Source: Fimbriimonadaceae bacterium (GTDB lineage: Bacteria > Armatimonadota > Fimbriimonadia > Fimbriimonadales > Fimbriimonadaceae). Taken from it: 64,000 nt of DNA. The notes under the pieces were generated by a model, which did no database searches, was not told where the DNA came from, and worked only from the letters and a program-made list of their open reading frames with translations. This document shows, piece after piece, positions 7,253 to 15,867 of this stretch. The stretch spans positions 3,192,734-3,256,733 of the forward strand of contig JABAQM010000001.1 in assembly GCA_019187105.1 (NCBI GenBank), given 5' to 3'. Position numbers and translations under genes: made by a program. Every line of letters begins with the position of its first letter. Position 1 is the stretch's first letter.

Positions 7253-8329
7253 CTACTCCTCGAACGTCACCTCATAGCTCGTTGCCGTAAAGTCGATCGA
7301 TGCCGCTCCACCGGAGAAGCCCTGCGCGTTGGTGCTGACGCGGAGATCCACCGCCGCCTCGAAGCGCTGGCCACCGCTCACGTCGCGCGTCAGGGTGACG
7401 GAGCCCGATTGGGTGGGTACCGAAAGCTCCTGACCTCCGACGACGAGCGCGTTGTTACTTTCGTTAAAGAGCGATGTGGCGACGAAGTTGTTCGTGCTGA
7501 CGCCGGCGACATGGGTTCGGAATACTCCAAGTGCGCTCACCAGCGCGCCCCCGGCTACGGCCGTGGTCGTCGTCTTGTACGAAAAGTTGAAATGGAGGGT
7601 GATTGTCATGCGCCGCGCGTTGCTGGGCACGTCGATGAAGATTCCTTCGGTCGCGTTTGCGCTTGCAAGAGCGGGAAACCCGGTAGCCAGGGAATCACAG
7701 GAGAGCCGCATGCGGCCCGACGAATCGTTGAAGGTCACCGAGGCATTGTTGAACCCGGCGCCAGACTTCGAGATATCGGAAGCGTGAAACGCGTACGGGG
7801 GATTGAAAGTTTGAGTGGCGGGGAGCGGCGGCTCCTGGGATGCCTCCAAGAGCTTGCGAAGTTGGAGACCGATCAATTCCAGGTACGTGTAATCGATCCC
7901 GTAGACGTTCCGTAGCAGGTCGCGGACCTTGTCTTTGTCGGCGCCGCCAAAGTGGTACGCGCTATCAATAACGCTTCGATTCTTCTTCAGAAGCTGCCGG
8001 ACGCGGTCCAGGCGGTCCTTCCTCTTGCTCGTCATCAGACTTTTCGCCTGCCGGATGAAGGAGCCGTAGGCGGCATTAGACTTCTCCTGGCTCTTTAAGG
8101 CTTGACGGATGGGAGCAAGCTTGTCCCAGGCGCGCTTGATCCTGGCTTGTTCTGCCTTGGACTCAGCCTTGGATTTGGCCAGCATGGCCGCGCTGCTTTT
8201 GGCCACGAGTGACTTTGCCTTGGCCACCGTCAAGCCCTTGGGAAGCCGCTTGGCGTTGATTTTGATGTCCGGTGATGCAAGCAACAGGCATGGAGTGACA
8301 AGAAGTGCGACGAAGAGTAGTTTTTTCAT
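7253..8329 (-). CDS. secreted hypothetical protein with helical N-terminal and beta-rich C-terminal region
   Basis: This is a 358-residue protein with a clear signal peptide (MKKLLFVALLVTPCLLLASP). Residues ~25-150 are Lys/Ala-rich helices, probably coiled coil. Residues ~160-358 are a beta-rich, Ser/Thr/Asn-rich domain (RRMTITLHFNFSYKTTTTA, SGSVTLTRDVSGGQRFEAAVDL). I do not recognise the family. The ATG at 8329 is chosen because the signal peptide begins there and GGGGG lies just upstream; the frame opens nine codons earlier. The gene appears monocistronic. An extracellular or periplasmic structural role is possible but not shown. Confidence 0.75.
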   Translation of the reverse strand: MKKLLFVALLVTPCLLLASPDIKINAKRLPKGLTVAKAKSLVAKSSAAMLAKSKAESKAEQARIKRAWDKLAPIRQALKSQEKSNAAYGSFIRQAKSLMTSKRKDRLDRVRQLLKKNRSVIDSAYHFGGADKDKVRDLLRNVYGIDYTYLELIGLQLRKLLEASQEPPLPATQTFNPPYAFHASDISKSGAGFNNASVTFNDSSGRMRLSCDSLATGFPALASANATEGIFIDVPSNARRMTITLHFNFSYKTTTTAVAGGALVSALGVFRTHVAGVSTNNFVATSLFNESNNALVVGGQELSVPTQSGSVTLTRDVSGGQRFEAAVDLRVSTNAQGFSGGAASIDFTATSYEVTFEE

Positions 8330-8450
8330 ATAGCCCCCTATAGAAGCGCGTCGCATATTACCATGACTTGTGGTGATTCGTCGTGTTCTCGCTGGGTTGC
8401 GACCGGAGGGAGCTGTCGAGGGGAAGGCGTCGCCTGAAGCCTGCGCTAAC

Positions 8451-8726
8451 TCATCGCGAGTTGCTGGCTTCCGCTTCCGCCTCAGCCTCCATCTTGGTGA
8501 GGCGCGTGTAATAATCGGCGAATTCGTTAAGATGGGCGAGAGCGATCTTGCCGGTTAAGATGGGGTCGTCACCGGTCACGTCCGTCGCTGGATCGCGAGT
8601 TCCATGTTCCAACTCGACCTCCATCCCTCTTCGGAATTCCTCCACATCGAATCGGCTCCAATCGATTCCTAACTGGTCACCGATCGCTTTGGCCTGTTCA
8701 GCGCTGAAGTACCTTGAGTTTGACAT
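8451..8726 (-). CDS. DUF5661 family protein
   Basis: This 91-residue cytosolic protein shows the pattern I associate with DUF5661: FSAEQAKAIGDQLGIDWSRF, then EFRRGMEVELEHGTRDP, VTGDDPILTGKIALAHL and EFADYYTRL. The conserved core is intact and the C-terminus is a Glu/Ala-rich tail. The family has no known function; members are small and widespread. The gene is divergent from the channel-like gene at 8802, separated by 75 bp that should contain both promoters. Confidence 0.75.
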   Translation of the reverse strand: MSNSRYFSAEQAKAIGDQLGIDWSRFDVEEFRRGMEVELEHGTRDPATDVTGDDPILTGKIALAHLNEFADYYTRLTKMEAEAEAEASNSR

Positions 8727-8801
8727 AGCGACAGTTTAACCCTCTGGCAAAAGGGGTCTGTCCATGTTTGGCACAAGCTTGTGGGATGAGATCTGTAAGC
8801 T

Positions 8802-9158
8802 ATGCCCATGTATGAGCATCGCCAAGTCCCGCCGATCTCCAGACAAAGATTCAGGTTCCGGGTGGTCCAGCACATCACCTGGATTGGGCTCATCATCGTG
8901 CCGACGCTTGCCATCGGCATGTTGGGCTATCACCTTTTGGCCGGTCTGAGCTGGATCGACTCGCTCCTCAATGCCTCGATGATCCTAGGCGGAATGGGTC
9001 CTGTCGACCGGCTCGAAACCGACACAGCCAAGCTTTTCGCCTCTTTCTATGCCCTGTTTTCGGGCCTCGTCTTCATTGGCGTTGCCGGGCTGTTTGTTGC
9101 ACCCTTTGCCCATCGAATCTTGCACCACTTCCATTGGGAGGCAGCGGGCAACGAATAG
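8802..9158 (+). CDS. two-helix K+-channel-like membrane protein with GMGP pore loop
   Basis: This is a 118-residue membrane protein. TM1 spans ~residues 24-47 (GLIIVPTLAIGMLGYHLL). An amphipathic segment follows (SWIDSLLNASMIL), then a glycine-rich loop GGMGP (~62-66). TM2 spans ~77-102 (KLFASFYALFSGLVFIGVAG), and the tail is His-rich (HRILHHFH). The order TM1, pore helix, loop, TM2 and the 'KLFa..YALfsG' segment match two-TM potassium channels. The canonical TVGYG filter is replaced by ILGGMGP. Similar small proteins exist elsewhere and to my knowledge are not characterised. The start ATG at 8802 has a second ATG two codons on. It is probably a divergent pore protein; ion selectivity is unknown. 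Confidence 0.7.
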   Translation: MPMYEHRQVPPISRQRFRFRVVQHITWIGLIIVPTLAIGMLGYHLLAGLSWIDSLLNASMILGGMGPVDRLETDTAKLFASFYALFSGLVFIGVAGLFVAPFAHRILHHFHWEAAGNE

Positions 9159-9200
9159 ACCACATCCAAGTGAACGAACTCGACGTCCAGGTTGAGCGTG

Positions 9201-9277
9201 TGGTACTCCCGACGGGATTCGAACCCGCGATCTTCGCCGTGAGAGGGCGATGTCCTAAACCGCTAGACGACGGGAGC
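9201..9277 (-). tRNA. tRNA-Glu (anticodon CTC)
   Basis: The minus strand folds as a cloverleaf. The acceptor stem is GCTCCCG/CGGGAGT (one G-U pair), the anticodon stem is TCGCC/GGCGA with loop CTCTCAC (anticodon CTC), and the T arm contains GGTTCGAATCC. Discriminator A and CCA are encoded (9201-9204). All stems are complete, so the gene should be functional. It lies between the channel-like gene and the penicillin acylase gene. Confidence 0.93.
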
Positions 9278-9322
9278 ACGATCGAACGGATGAGAATGAT
9301 ACTCGATCCGCCCTGCCGAAGG

Positions 9323-11581
9323 CTAGCGTGGGCGCGGCGGGAACGTCAACCGCGAGTGCATCGGCTTGTAGCCCCACGCTCGGGCCAGCGCCGCCTGGCT
9401 CTTGGCATGGGGACCCGATTCGGCCACGCCGGGAGGCAGGACGTTGCGCCCGCGCAAGGTCGCGCCGAGCTCGACAATCTGGATATAGCTGCCGCGGTTC
9501 GAATAGGGAATCGGATCCTCGCCGGTGACCGGGATGGAAGGCGGATTCCAGCCCCACAGGGAGGGCTCAGGACCAAACCGTTCGGTGAGCCGGGCGACCG
9601 CTTTCTCGAACGCAGCCCGGACGAGCTCGGTATTCGTTCTTTTGCCGCGGTAGCCGACCTTGGTCTTGCCCTGCAGGGCATTCAGCATCAGCGACGGCTG
9701 GGCCGCCTGGTTAAAGAGGTCCATCGAGAGCATGTTGCCGGTCGTCGCAAGGAAGAGTTCTTCGCGCACGGCCTGCACCATCTCGCGATAAAGCCGTTCG
9801 GAAATCGAGCCGCCGAGGGCCATGCCGTCATGCGCCAGCAAATACGGGGCGGCCTGTTTGGCCAGGTCGCCGGTTGGGATGTAACCGGTCATAGCCTCCC
9901 GGATAAAGGGCATCAAAAACGCGGCATCGTCGTCCGCCCGGGCGATGCCCCAGATCGCCATTTCGAGGTCAGGCACGCCCAGTTTCGTCGCTTTGAGACG
10001 ATCGAGGAGGATGGCGTTGCGAAAGATCGCGCCCCACACCGGCGTGTCGCCGTTCTCCCACCACGGGGTCGGCTTGTTGTTCCAGTTGGCGATCAGGCCC
10101 GATTTCGGGTTGACGACCGTAACCAGTGACGCGGCATCGCGGGTGGCGGTCCAGTCATGTTCGGGATCGCCGGGAGTAGGGAAGCGTGGATCCACTTTCG
10201 GCGAACGAACGGGTGTAATGCCGCAATATCGCCAACCGATGTCGCCGGTGCGCGTCGCCCAAAAGAAGTTGAAGCCGACCGGCAGTCCGGAGGTGGTTTT
10301 CAGGACATCGCGCGTCGTCTTGACGGCCGGGATCCCGAGAATCGACTCGAATCCGAGCAGCTCCCGTCCCCACCAGGTCGCGGATCGCGAGAAGTAGGAC
10401 TTGGTCGAGTTGCTCCGCAGCAGAACCGGCCCGTAGTGGGTGCGCAGCTGCTCGACTTTCTGGGAATCCGCGCCTTTGACCTTAACCTCGAAGGTGATCC
10501 GCTCGAGCGGTCGCCTCTCCTTGCCATAGAGATAGCCATCGCCATCCATCGGGGAGACGAAGATGTCTGCGGAGTCGAGAACGCCGGTTGTGAGCCCCCA
10601 GGCTATGTCGTTGTTGTGGCCGACGACCACGCCGGGCACTCCCGGAACGTCCATGCCGACAACGAAGCGATCGCCGACCGTTAGCGAGCACTCGTGGATG
10701 ATGCTGGGGTTGGAAAAGCCCATCTGGGGCCCGCTGAGCAGGAGGGGAAAGCCGAGCTTGGACTTCTCCTTGCCCACCACGATCGCGTAGCTGCCGGTGT
10801 GAAAGGGCGCGGCGACCTGTTCCGCAACCGCAAGCTCCTCTTCCCGCAGGGCCAGCGACAAGGCGGGAGCCAGTTCGAGAAGGTTCGGCTTTGGCACCGC
10901 CTTGACGTGCTCTTCCAGGACTTTTCGTCCCTGGCCGCCGAAAATGGCAGGGAAGGGCGTGGTGTCGGTGGTTGTCGGTATGGAGCGCTTGTCGGCACGA
11001 AAGAGAAAGTCGTCCACGACATCGAGAACCCGTTCTTGGCCGACCTTGCCCACCATGTACTGGTAGAAGGCGAGATTTCGAAGTTCGCCCGCGCCTCCTC
11101 CTCCGAAGATCTGGGCCATCTGGATCGCGATCGCCGCCGAGTCGATTTCGGTCCAAGGTTCGGGATCGAAGCCGTTGTCGGCGTAGCCCTTGGGGAGCTT
11201 TTCGCCAGACTTTGCCTCCCCGATATAACGATTCACACCTCGCGCATAGGCTCTGAACGCGTCGCGGCCGATCGCGCTCATACCGGCGATCTGATTAGCG
11301 ATTTCCTCGTTGGTATAACCGAGCAGCTTGCGGTCGCGGTCGGCCTTAGCGAAGCTCGCGCCGAAGACCTCGGCCATCTTGCCCAGCGCGACCCGCCGAC
11401 TGGTTTCCAATTGCCAAAGACGGTCCTGGGCCACGGCGTAGCCCTGGGTTTCGTAGGCCTCCGCCCACGTGCTTGCCAGAATATGGGGCACGCCGAACGA
11501 GTCCCGTTCGATCGTCTGGGGCGCCTGCAAAGCCGTTTGCGCGATGACTGAGGCAGCTAAAAAGACGATAGGCGTGGTCAC
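9323..11581 (-). CDS. penicillin acylase family N-terminal nucleophile hydrolase, secreted
   Basis: The protein has 752 residues from a GTG at 11581. It begins with a hydrophobic signal (TTPIVFLAASVIAQTALQA) and the A-chain motifs DSFGVPHILASTWAEA and GYAVAQDRLWQLE. Autocatalytic cleavage would fall before Ser264 in HTGSYAIVVG, the catalytic N-terminal serine of the B chain. HNNDIAWGLTTG, a conserved B-chain segment, follows. The length fits the family (about 700-850). Members cleave amides such as beta-lactam side chains, acyl-homoserine lactones or cyclic lipopeptides; the substrate here cannot be read from sequence. The frame opens to 11698 but that extension overlaps another gene and has no signal. 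A perfect inverted repeat covers the proposed start. Confidence 0.88.
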   Translation of the reverse strand: MTTPIVFLAASVIAQTALQAPQTIERDSFGVPHILASTWAEAYETQGYAVAQDRLWQLETSRRVALGKMAEVFGASFAKADRDRKLLGYTNEEIANQIAGMSAIGRDAFRAYARGVNRYIGEAKSGEKLPKGYADNGFDPEPWTEIDSAAIAIQMAQIFGGGGAGELRNLAFYQYMVGKVGQERVLDVVDDFLFRADKRSIPTTTDTTPFPAIFGGQGRKVLEEHVKAVPKPNLLELAPALSLALREEELAVAEQVAAPFHTGSYAIVVGKEKSKLGFPLLLSGPQMGFSNPSIIHECSLTVGDRFVVGMDVPGVPGVVVGHNNDIAWGLTTGVLDSADIFVSPMDGDGYLYGKERRPLERITFEVKVKGADSQKVEQLRTHYGPVLLRSNSTKSYFSRSATWWGRELLGFESILGIPAVKTTRDVLKTTSGLPVGFNFFWATRTGDIGWRYCGITPVRSPKVDPRFPTPGDPEHDWTATRDAASLVTVVNPKSGLIANWNNKPTPWWENGDTPVWGAIFRNAILLDRLKATKLGVPDLEMAIWGIARADDDAAFLMPFIREAMTGYIPTGDLAKQAAPYLLAHDGMALGGSISERLYREMVQAVREELFLATTGNMLSMDLFNQAAQPSLMLNALQGKTKVGYRGKRTNTELVRAAFEKAVARLTERFGPEPSLWGWNPPSIPVTGEDPIPYSNRGSYIQIVELGATLRGRNVLPPGVAESGPHAKSQAALARAWGYKPMHSRLTFPPRPR

Positions 11582-11590
11582 ACGCCTATC
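11567..11590. promoter_or_regulatory. perfect 10-bp inverted repeat over the penicillin acylase start
   Basis: Arms GATAGGCGTG (11567-11576) and CACGCCTATC (11581-11590) are separated by GTCA. The proposed GTG start codon (11579-11581) falls in the spacer and at the first base of the upstream arm. As RNA the hairpin would cover the start codon; as DNA it would be a symmetric operator. Confidence 0.45.
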
Positions 11591-11622
11591 TTGTCCGAAT
11601 TCGGTTGGAGAGAGTTTATGGG

Positions 11623-11811
11623 CTAGGGCAGGCTTCGACCGCCGCCTCCAAGGCTCTTCTTGCCGAGGATTAGCCATGCTACGTACCCAAGGCCACAAAG
11701 GAGCGCGATCGGTATGACGAGGGCCACCAAACTCTTGATCAGCGAGATCGCGATCCCAAAGGCAAAGAACGCCACAATCGCAAGCACGACGATTTTCGCA
11801 AAGTTGGTCAT
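11623..11811 (-). CDS. small two-helix membrane protein
   Basis: This 62-residue protein reads MTNFAKIVVLAIVAFFAFG, then two hydrophobic helices (~residues 5-22 and ~28-52) and a tail KKSLGGGGRSLP. No family is recognised. The start at 11811 places the first helix at the N-terminus; the frame opens to 11883 but the extension is hydrophilic and unlikely. The gene is 42 bp upstream of the penicillin acylase start on the same strand and may be its operon partner. The function is unknown. Confidence 0.55.
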   Translation of the reverse strand: MTNFAKIVVLAIVAFFAFGIAISLIKSLVALVIPIALLCGLGYVAWLILGKKSLGGGGRSLP

Positions 11812-11913
11812 CGAATTCTTCTCTCCGGCAGATAGCCTACCGCTATACTTCCTAACACGGTCCCGCGGTGCGATAGGTTGCAAAGCCGCGTAATTAGGTC
11901 ATAAGTCCCTTCG

Positions 11914-12774
11914 ATGCCGATTCCCATTTATCGAATTGAACCTATTCGGCAGGCTCCGCCCGCGCCCAGGATTAACCCCAGGCTCGTCGCCGATTGGCTT
12001 GTAAAGTTCCTGGTGGACGAGTGCACCCGTCGCCGTGGCATCGAAAAGGTGGTCATCGGTCTGTCGGGCGGCGTGGATTCGGCGGTCGCGGCGGCCCTCA
12101 GCGCGCGAGCGTTCGGGGGCGGCAACGTGCTCGCGATCAGGATGCCTTACCGAATCAGCAGTCCGACCAGCCTGACCGATGCCCAGGCGATTGTCAACCA
12201 ATACGGACTCAAATGCGAAACGATCGACATTACGGCGATGGTCGACGGCTACCTGTGCGAACTGGAGACACCTCCCAACCCGACGCGAATTGGCAATATC
12301 TGCGCTCGCTGCCGTACCGCGATCCTCTTCGACCAATCGGCTGCCATTTCGGGACTTCCGATCGGGACCGGAAACAAAACCGAGCGGTTTTTCGGCTATT
12401 TCACTTGGCATGCCGATGACGCGCCGCCGATCAATCCGCTTGGCGATCTCTTGAAGACTCAGGTTTGGGACCTTGCCCGCGAGCTCGGAATTCCCGAGCA
12501 CATCGTCGCAAAGCCGCCAACTGCCGATCTGGTTGCAGGCCAGACCGATGAGGGTGATTTCGGGATTACCTACCAGGAGGCAGATGCCGTCCTGTACTTT
12601 GTGGCAAAGGGCTACACCAGGGAACAATGCCTCAGCCTCGGGTATGAGCCACGCGTGGTCGATATCGTGTGGAAGCGGGTTGCCGGTACGCACTGGAAGC
12701 GGCGACTGCCAACCGTCGCCATGCTCACCGACTCATCGATCAACGAATACTATCTTCGTCCTGTGGACTATTGA
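11914..12774 (+). CDS. nadE: NH3-dependent NAD+ synthetase
   Basis: This 286-residue cytosolic enzyme converts deamido-NAD+ to NAD+ using ATP and ammonia, the last step of NAD synthesis. The PP-loop VIGLSGGVDSAVAAAL lies at residues ~47-62. The family signature GTGNKTERFFGYFT and the C-terminal KPPTADLVAGQTDEGDFG are both present. It lacks a glutaminase domain, so it is the short ammonia-dependent type. The gene is monocistronic, and its 3' end overlaps the convergent flavoprotein gene by 7 bp. The NAD kinase gene (54341-55219) is elsewhere in the window. Confidence 0.95.
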   Translation: MPIPIYRIEPIRQAPPAPRINPRLVADWLVKFLVDECTRRRGIEKVVIGLSGGVDSAVAAALSARAFGGGNVLAIRMPYRISSPTSLTDAQAIVNQYGLKCETIDITAMVDGYLCELETPPNPTRIGNICARCRTAILFDQSAAISGLPIGTGNKTERFFGYFTWHADDAPPINPLGDLLKTQVWDLARELGIPEHIVAKPPTADLVAGQTDEGDFGITYQEADAVLYFVAKGYTREQCLSLGYEPRVVDIVWKRVAGTHWKRRLPTVAMLTDSSINEYYLRPVDY

Positions 12775-14003
12775 GCCGCCGATTCTCCGGCGACGAAGCC
12801 ACCAGAAAACGCAGCTTGGAGGTTGTAGCCGCCTACCGGTCCGGCGATGTCCAAGACCTCCCCGCACAGGTACAGCCCGCCGATCAACTTGGACTGCATG
12901 GTGTGAGGGTCGACCTCGTTGAGGCTGACGCCTCCGGCCGTCACTTCGCCTTTTTCGATCGGCACTCGACTCACCCGGCCAAGTTCAAGACCCTTGATTA
13001 CTTCTACCAGCCGATTCCTGGCTTTGCGATCAGATTGTGAGGCGACGAGCTCCATCGAGATGCCGGCTTGATTCGCGACCACCGGTAACAGGGATGCAGG
13101 AACCGTCTTTTCGGCAAAGCCTGTCAGCCGACGTCGTGGGTTTGCCTCGATCCATTCATGGAGCTGTTCCTTCAGGGATTCAAATGACTCGCTCGGACAA
13201 AGGTCGGCTTCGAGCGTTACAGAACCCTCGATCATTCGTTCCGCGACGACCCGGCTGATGCCAAGCGCAGTCGGACCGCTGATTCCGTGATGGGTGAACA
13301 GAGTGTCTCCCTGCCACCTGGCGATCTCCTTCCCGTTTTGTCGTCCCTTCAGAACGCAGACGCGCAGGCTCACACCGGGCAGGCCATCCGTGGGTTTTGG
13401 GTCGGTGTCGATCGGAGCCAGGGCCGGTGCCGGATCGATAATGGTGTGTCCCAGGGACCTAGCCCATTGCCAGCCATCGCCAGTCGTGCCCGAATTCGGA
13501 TAGCTGCAGCCTCCCACACAGACGATTACCCGGTCGAACAGCTCTCTTCCAACATCTGTGGTGACTCCAACAGCCTGGGCCGACTCGACGAGAATTCCCC
13601 GAACAGGGGTGCCAAGCCGGACCAGGACGTTCTCTTCCGCCAAATAGGTCGCCAAGATCCTGACCACGTCCTTGGCCGTCCCGTTTGTGGGGAAGATCCG
13701 TCCATCAGGCCGGGTGTACACCTCGAGACCTCGCGAAGTTAGCATTTCGACGATTTCGTCGTTGCGAAAGCGATAGCAGGACGGCCGGATGAAGCGAGCC
13801 TCGTTGGGACGGAATGCTCTAATCAGGTCTTCGAGGGGACCGTCGTGGGTGATATTGCACTTGCCACCGCCCGAGATGAGGATCTTGGTGCCGATTCTCG
13901 GGGTCTTCTCCAGCAACTGAACCTCAGCGCCATGCCGTGCCGCATTCCAAGCCGCGATGATGCCGGCAGCCCCGGCTCCGACAACGGCGACCTTAAGGGG
14001 CAT
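12768..14003 (-). CDS. NAD(P)/FAD-dependent oxidoreductase, HI0933/BaiN family
   Basis: This 411-residue flavoprotein has an N-terminal FAD-binding Rossmann motif VAVVGAGAAGIIAAWNAA, the family signature ILISGGGKCNIT (~residue 45) and the C-terminal LYLCGEVLDIAGPVGGYNLQ. These features define the HI0933/YhiN/BaiN group, whose members are putative 2-enoate-type reductases; the physiological substrate is usually unknown. ATG 14003 is chosen because the FAD motif follows directly; the frame runs 44 codons further up with no domain. It is divergent from the exopolysaccharide operon, with 56 bp between starts. Confidence 0.9.
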   Translation of the reverse strand: MPLKVAVVGAGAAGIIAAWNAARHGAEVQLLEKTPRIGTKILISGGGKCNITHDGPLEDLIRAFRPNEARFIRPSCYRFRNDEIVEMLTSRGLEVYTRPDGRIFPTNGTAKDVVRILATYLAEENVLVRLGTPVRGILVESAQAVGVTTDVGRELFDRVIVCVGGCSYPNSGTTGDGWQWARSLGHTIIDPAPALAPIDTDPKPTDGLPGVSLRVCVLKGRQNGKEIARWQGDTLFTHHGISGPTALGISRVVAERMIEGSVTLEADLCPSESFESLKEQLHEWIEANPRRRLTGFAEKTVPASLLPVVANQAGISMELVASQSDRKARNRLVEVIKGLELGRVSRVPIEKGEVTAGGVSLNEVDPHTMQSKLIGGLYLCGEVLDIAGPVGGYNLQAAFSGGFVAGESAAQ

Positions 14004-14059
14004 GGTCAAGATTGAACCCGACTCTATTGATGACTTCGAACCGCCATAATTGAGGGGGT

Positions 14060-14824
14060 ATGGAGCACCGGTACATCCTGGGCAGCCGCATCGACGCGAC
14101 GAGCCTGGATGATGCCACACGGCAAGTCTTGGCATGGGCCCGAGCCGGAGAATCCAAGATGGTATGCATCGCCAACGTGCATATGGTGATGGAAGCCTAC
14201 GACTCGCCTAGCTTCCGCGAGCTTCTCAATGAATCGGATCTCAACACGTCGGACGGTATGCCGCTCGTCTGGGTGATGCGCAAACTCGGCCTGAAAAACC
14301 AATCGCGAGTGGCGGGTCCTGATCTGCTGCTTCCGCTCTGCCGTGCCGCCGCTGCCGAAGGAATCCCCGTGGGCTTCCACGGCTCGACCCCGGAAACGTT
14401 GGAGCTGCTCCAGACCAAGCTCCGGCAGGATTTGCCGTCGCTGAACATCGCCTATTCGGTCTCACCACCGTTTCGTCCTCCGACGGCCGAAGAACAGGCG
14501 GAAACCGTCGCCGCGATCAACCGGTCTGGGTGTGGCGTCCTGTTCGTCGGTCTGGGCTGTCCAAAGCAAGAGAAGTGGATGGCCGAACACCGAGGGAAGG
14601 TCGCGTGCCCCATGATCGGCGTTGGAGCAGCATTCGACTTCATTGCCGGGACTGTCAAACGGGCGCCGAAGTGGATGCAGAAGTCCGGGCTCGAATGGCT
14701 CTTTCGCCTCCTTTCCGACCCCAAGCGGCTTGCGGTGAGATACTTTAAGCACAATCCGCGTTATTTAGCCTTGGCTGCATTGCAAGTCCTAGGCATCCGA
14801 CAATTCAAACCAAGCTCATCATGA
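14060..14824 (+). CDS. WecG/TagA/CpsF family glycosyltransferase (copy 1)
   Basis: This is a 254-residue GT26-family enzyme. Hallmarks are [12 protein letters not shown], the segment [18 protein letters not shown] with a conserved Asp, [11 protein letters not shown], and [12 protein letters not shown] near residue 168. The family adds a sugar, usually N-acetylmannosamine or its uronate, to a lipid-linked GlcNAc in wall or capsule precursors. The C-terminus is an amphipathic, basic helix typical of membrane association. It is first in the plus-strand operon and overlaps gmd by 4 bp (ATGA). A paralogue lies at 30463-31218. Confidence 0.9.
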   Translation: MEHRYILGSRIDATSLDDATRQVLAWARAGESKMVCIANVHMVMEAYDSPSFRELLNESDLNTSDGMPLVWVMRKLGLKNQSRVAGPDLLLPLCRAAAAEGIPVGFHGSTPETLELLQTKLRQDLPSLNIAYSVSPPFRPPTAEEQAETVAAINRSGCGVLFVGLGCPKQEKWMAEHRGKVACPMIGVGAAFDFIAGTVKRAPKWMQKSGLEWLFRLLSDPKRLAVRYFKHNPRYLALAALQVLGIRQFKPSSS

Positions 14825-15867
14825 ACAAGGCGGTTATCACCGGCATCACCGGCCAGGACGGCAGTTACCTTGCCGAATTCCTCCTGAAAAAGGGCTACGA
14901 AGTCCATGGCATTGTAAGGCGCGCGAGCAGCTTCAATACCTCGAGGATCGATCATCTTTACCAGGACCCTCACCTGCCAAACGTGAAGATCAAGCTGCAC
15001 TACGGCGACCTTTCGGATGGAACCGGGCTCCGCCGCATCGTGGAAAGCGTTCAGCCGGACGAGGTTTATAACCTCGGCGCCCAATCCCACGTGCGAGTGA
15101 GTTTTGACCAGCCCGAATACACCGGTGACGTGGTAGGTACGGGTACGTTGCGGCTGCTGGAAGCGGTTCGGGATTATATGAACATATCCGGCCGCACGGT
15201 CAAGTTCTATCAGGCAGGGTCTTCGGAGATGTTCGGCGCCGCACCGGCGCCCCAGAGCGAGGCCACGCCGTTTCATCCCCGCAGCCCTTATGCCGTGGCC
15301 AAAGTGGCTGGCTTCTGGTACGCGCGGAACTATCGGGAAGCCTACGGGATGTTTGCGGCGAACGGCATCCTGTTCAACCATGAATCTCCCCGCCGCGGAG
15401 AGACCTTTGTAACGCGAAAGATCACGCGGGCGCTTGGTCGGATCGCTTGCGGCCTGCAGGATAAGGTCTATCTGGGCAACTTGGACGCTAAACGCGACTG
15501 GGGTTTTGCCGGAGACTATGTTGAAGCGATGTGGATGATGCTGCAGCATCCCGAACCTGGCGATTTTGTGGTTGCCACTGGAGAGTCGTATTCCGTTCGC
15601 GAGTTCCTAACCGAGGCTTTTGGTTGTGCTGGGCTTGACTGGCAGCAATACGTGGAGTTCGATCCGCGTTACCTGCGCCCGGCGGAAGTCGACCACTTGG
15701 AAGGCGATCCGAGCTACACCAAAAAGGCCCTGGGCTGGGAACCGCGAACCAGCTTCCGGGAGTTGGTGAAGATGATGGTCGATCACGACATGGAACTGGC
15801 GCGGCAGGAGAAGACCCTTCGCGACGCCGGCCATGCCGTAACCTTGTCCGGGGTAGGGAGTGGATAG
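14821..15867 (+). CDS. gmd: GDP-mannose 4,6-dehydratase
   Basis: This 348-residue short-chain dehydrogenase converts GDP-mannose to GDP-4-keto-6-deoxymannose. The NADP-binding motif [15 protein letters not shown] is at the N-terminus, followed by [11 protein letters not shown]. The catalytic YxxxK occurs in [11 protein letters not shown], and [17 protein letters not shown] is typical of Gmd. The length matches the family. It overlaps the next gene (GDP-fucose synthase) by 8 bp, so the two act in sequence to make GDP-L-fucose for the polysaccharide. Confidence 0.96.
   Translation: MNKAVITGITGQDGSYLAEFLLKKGYEVHGIVRRASSFNTSRIDHLYQDPHLPNVKIKLHYGDLSDGTGLRRIVESVQPDEVYNLGAQSHVRVSFDQPEYTGDVVGTGTLRLLEAVRDYMNISGRTVKFYQAGSSEMFGAAPAPQSEATPFHPRSPYAVAKVAGFWYARNYREAYGMFAANGILFNHESPRRGETFVTRKITRALGRIACGLQDKVYLGNLDAKRDWGFAGDYVEAMWMMLQHPEPGDFVVATGESYSVREFLTEAFGCAGLDWQQYVEFDPRYLRPAEVDHLEGDPSYTKKALGWEPRTSFRELVKMMVDHDMELARQEKTLRDAGHAVTLSGVGSG

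Noticed and set aside
9134-10129. 331-codon plus-strand open frame across the tRNA and penicillin acylase gene
   Set aside because: It reads through the tRNA-Glu gene on the opposite strand and antisense to conserved B-chain motifs.
10694-11551. 285-codon plus-strand open frame
   Set aside because: It is entirely antisense to the penicillin acylase A chain and has no recognisable domain.
11582-11698. upstream start for penicillin acylase
   Set aside because: It would put a basic hydrophilic segment before the signal peptide and overlap the small membrane-protein gene.
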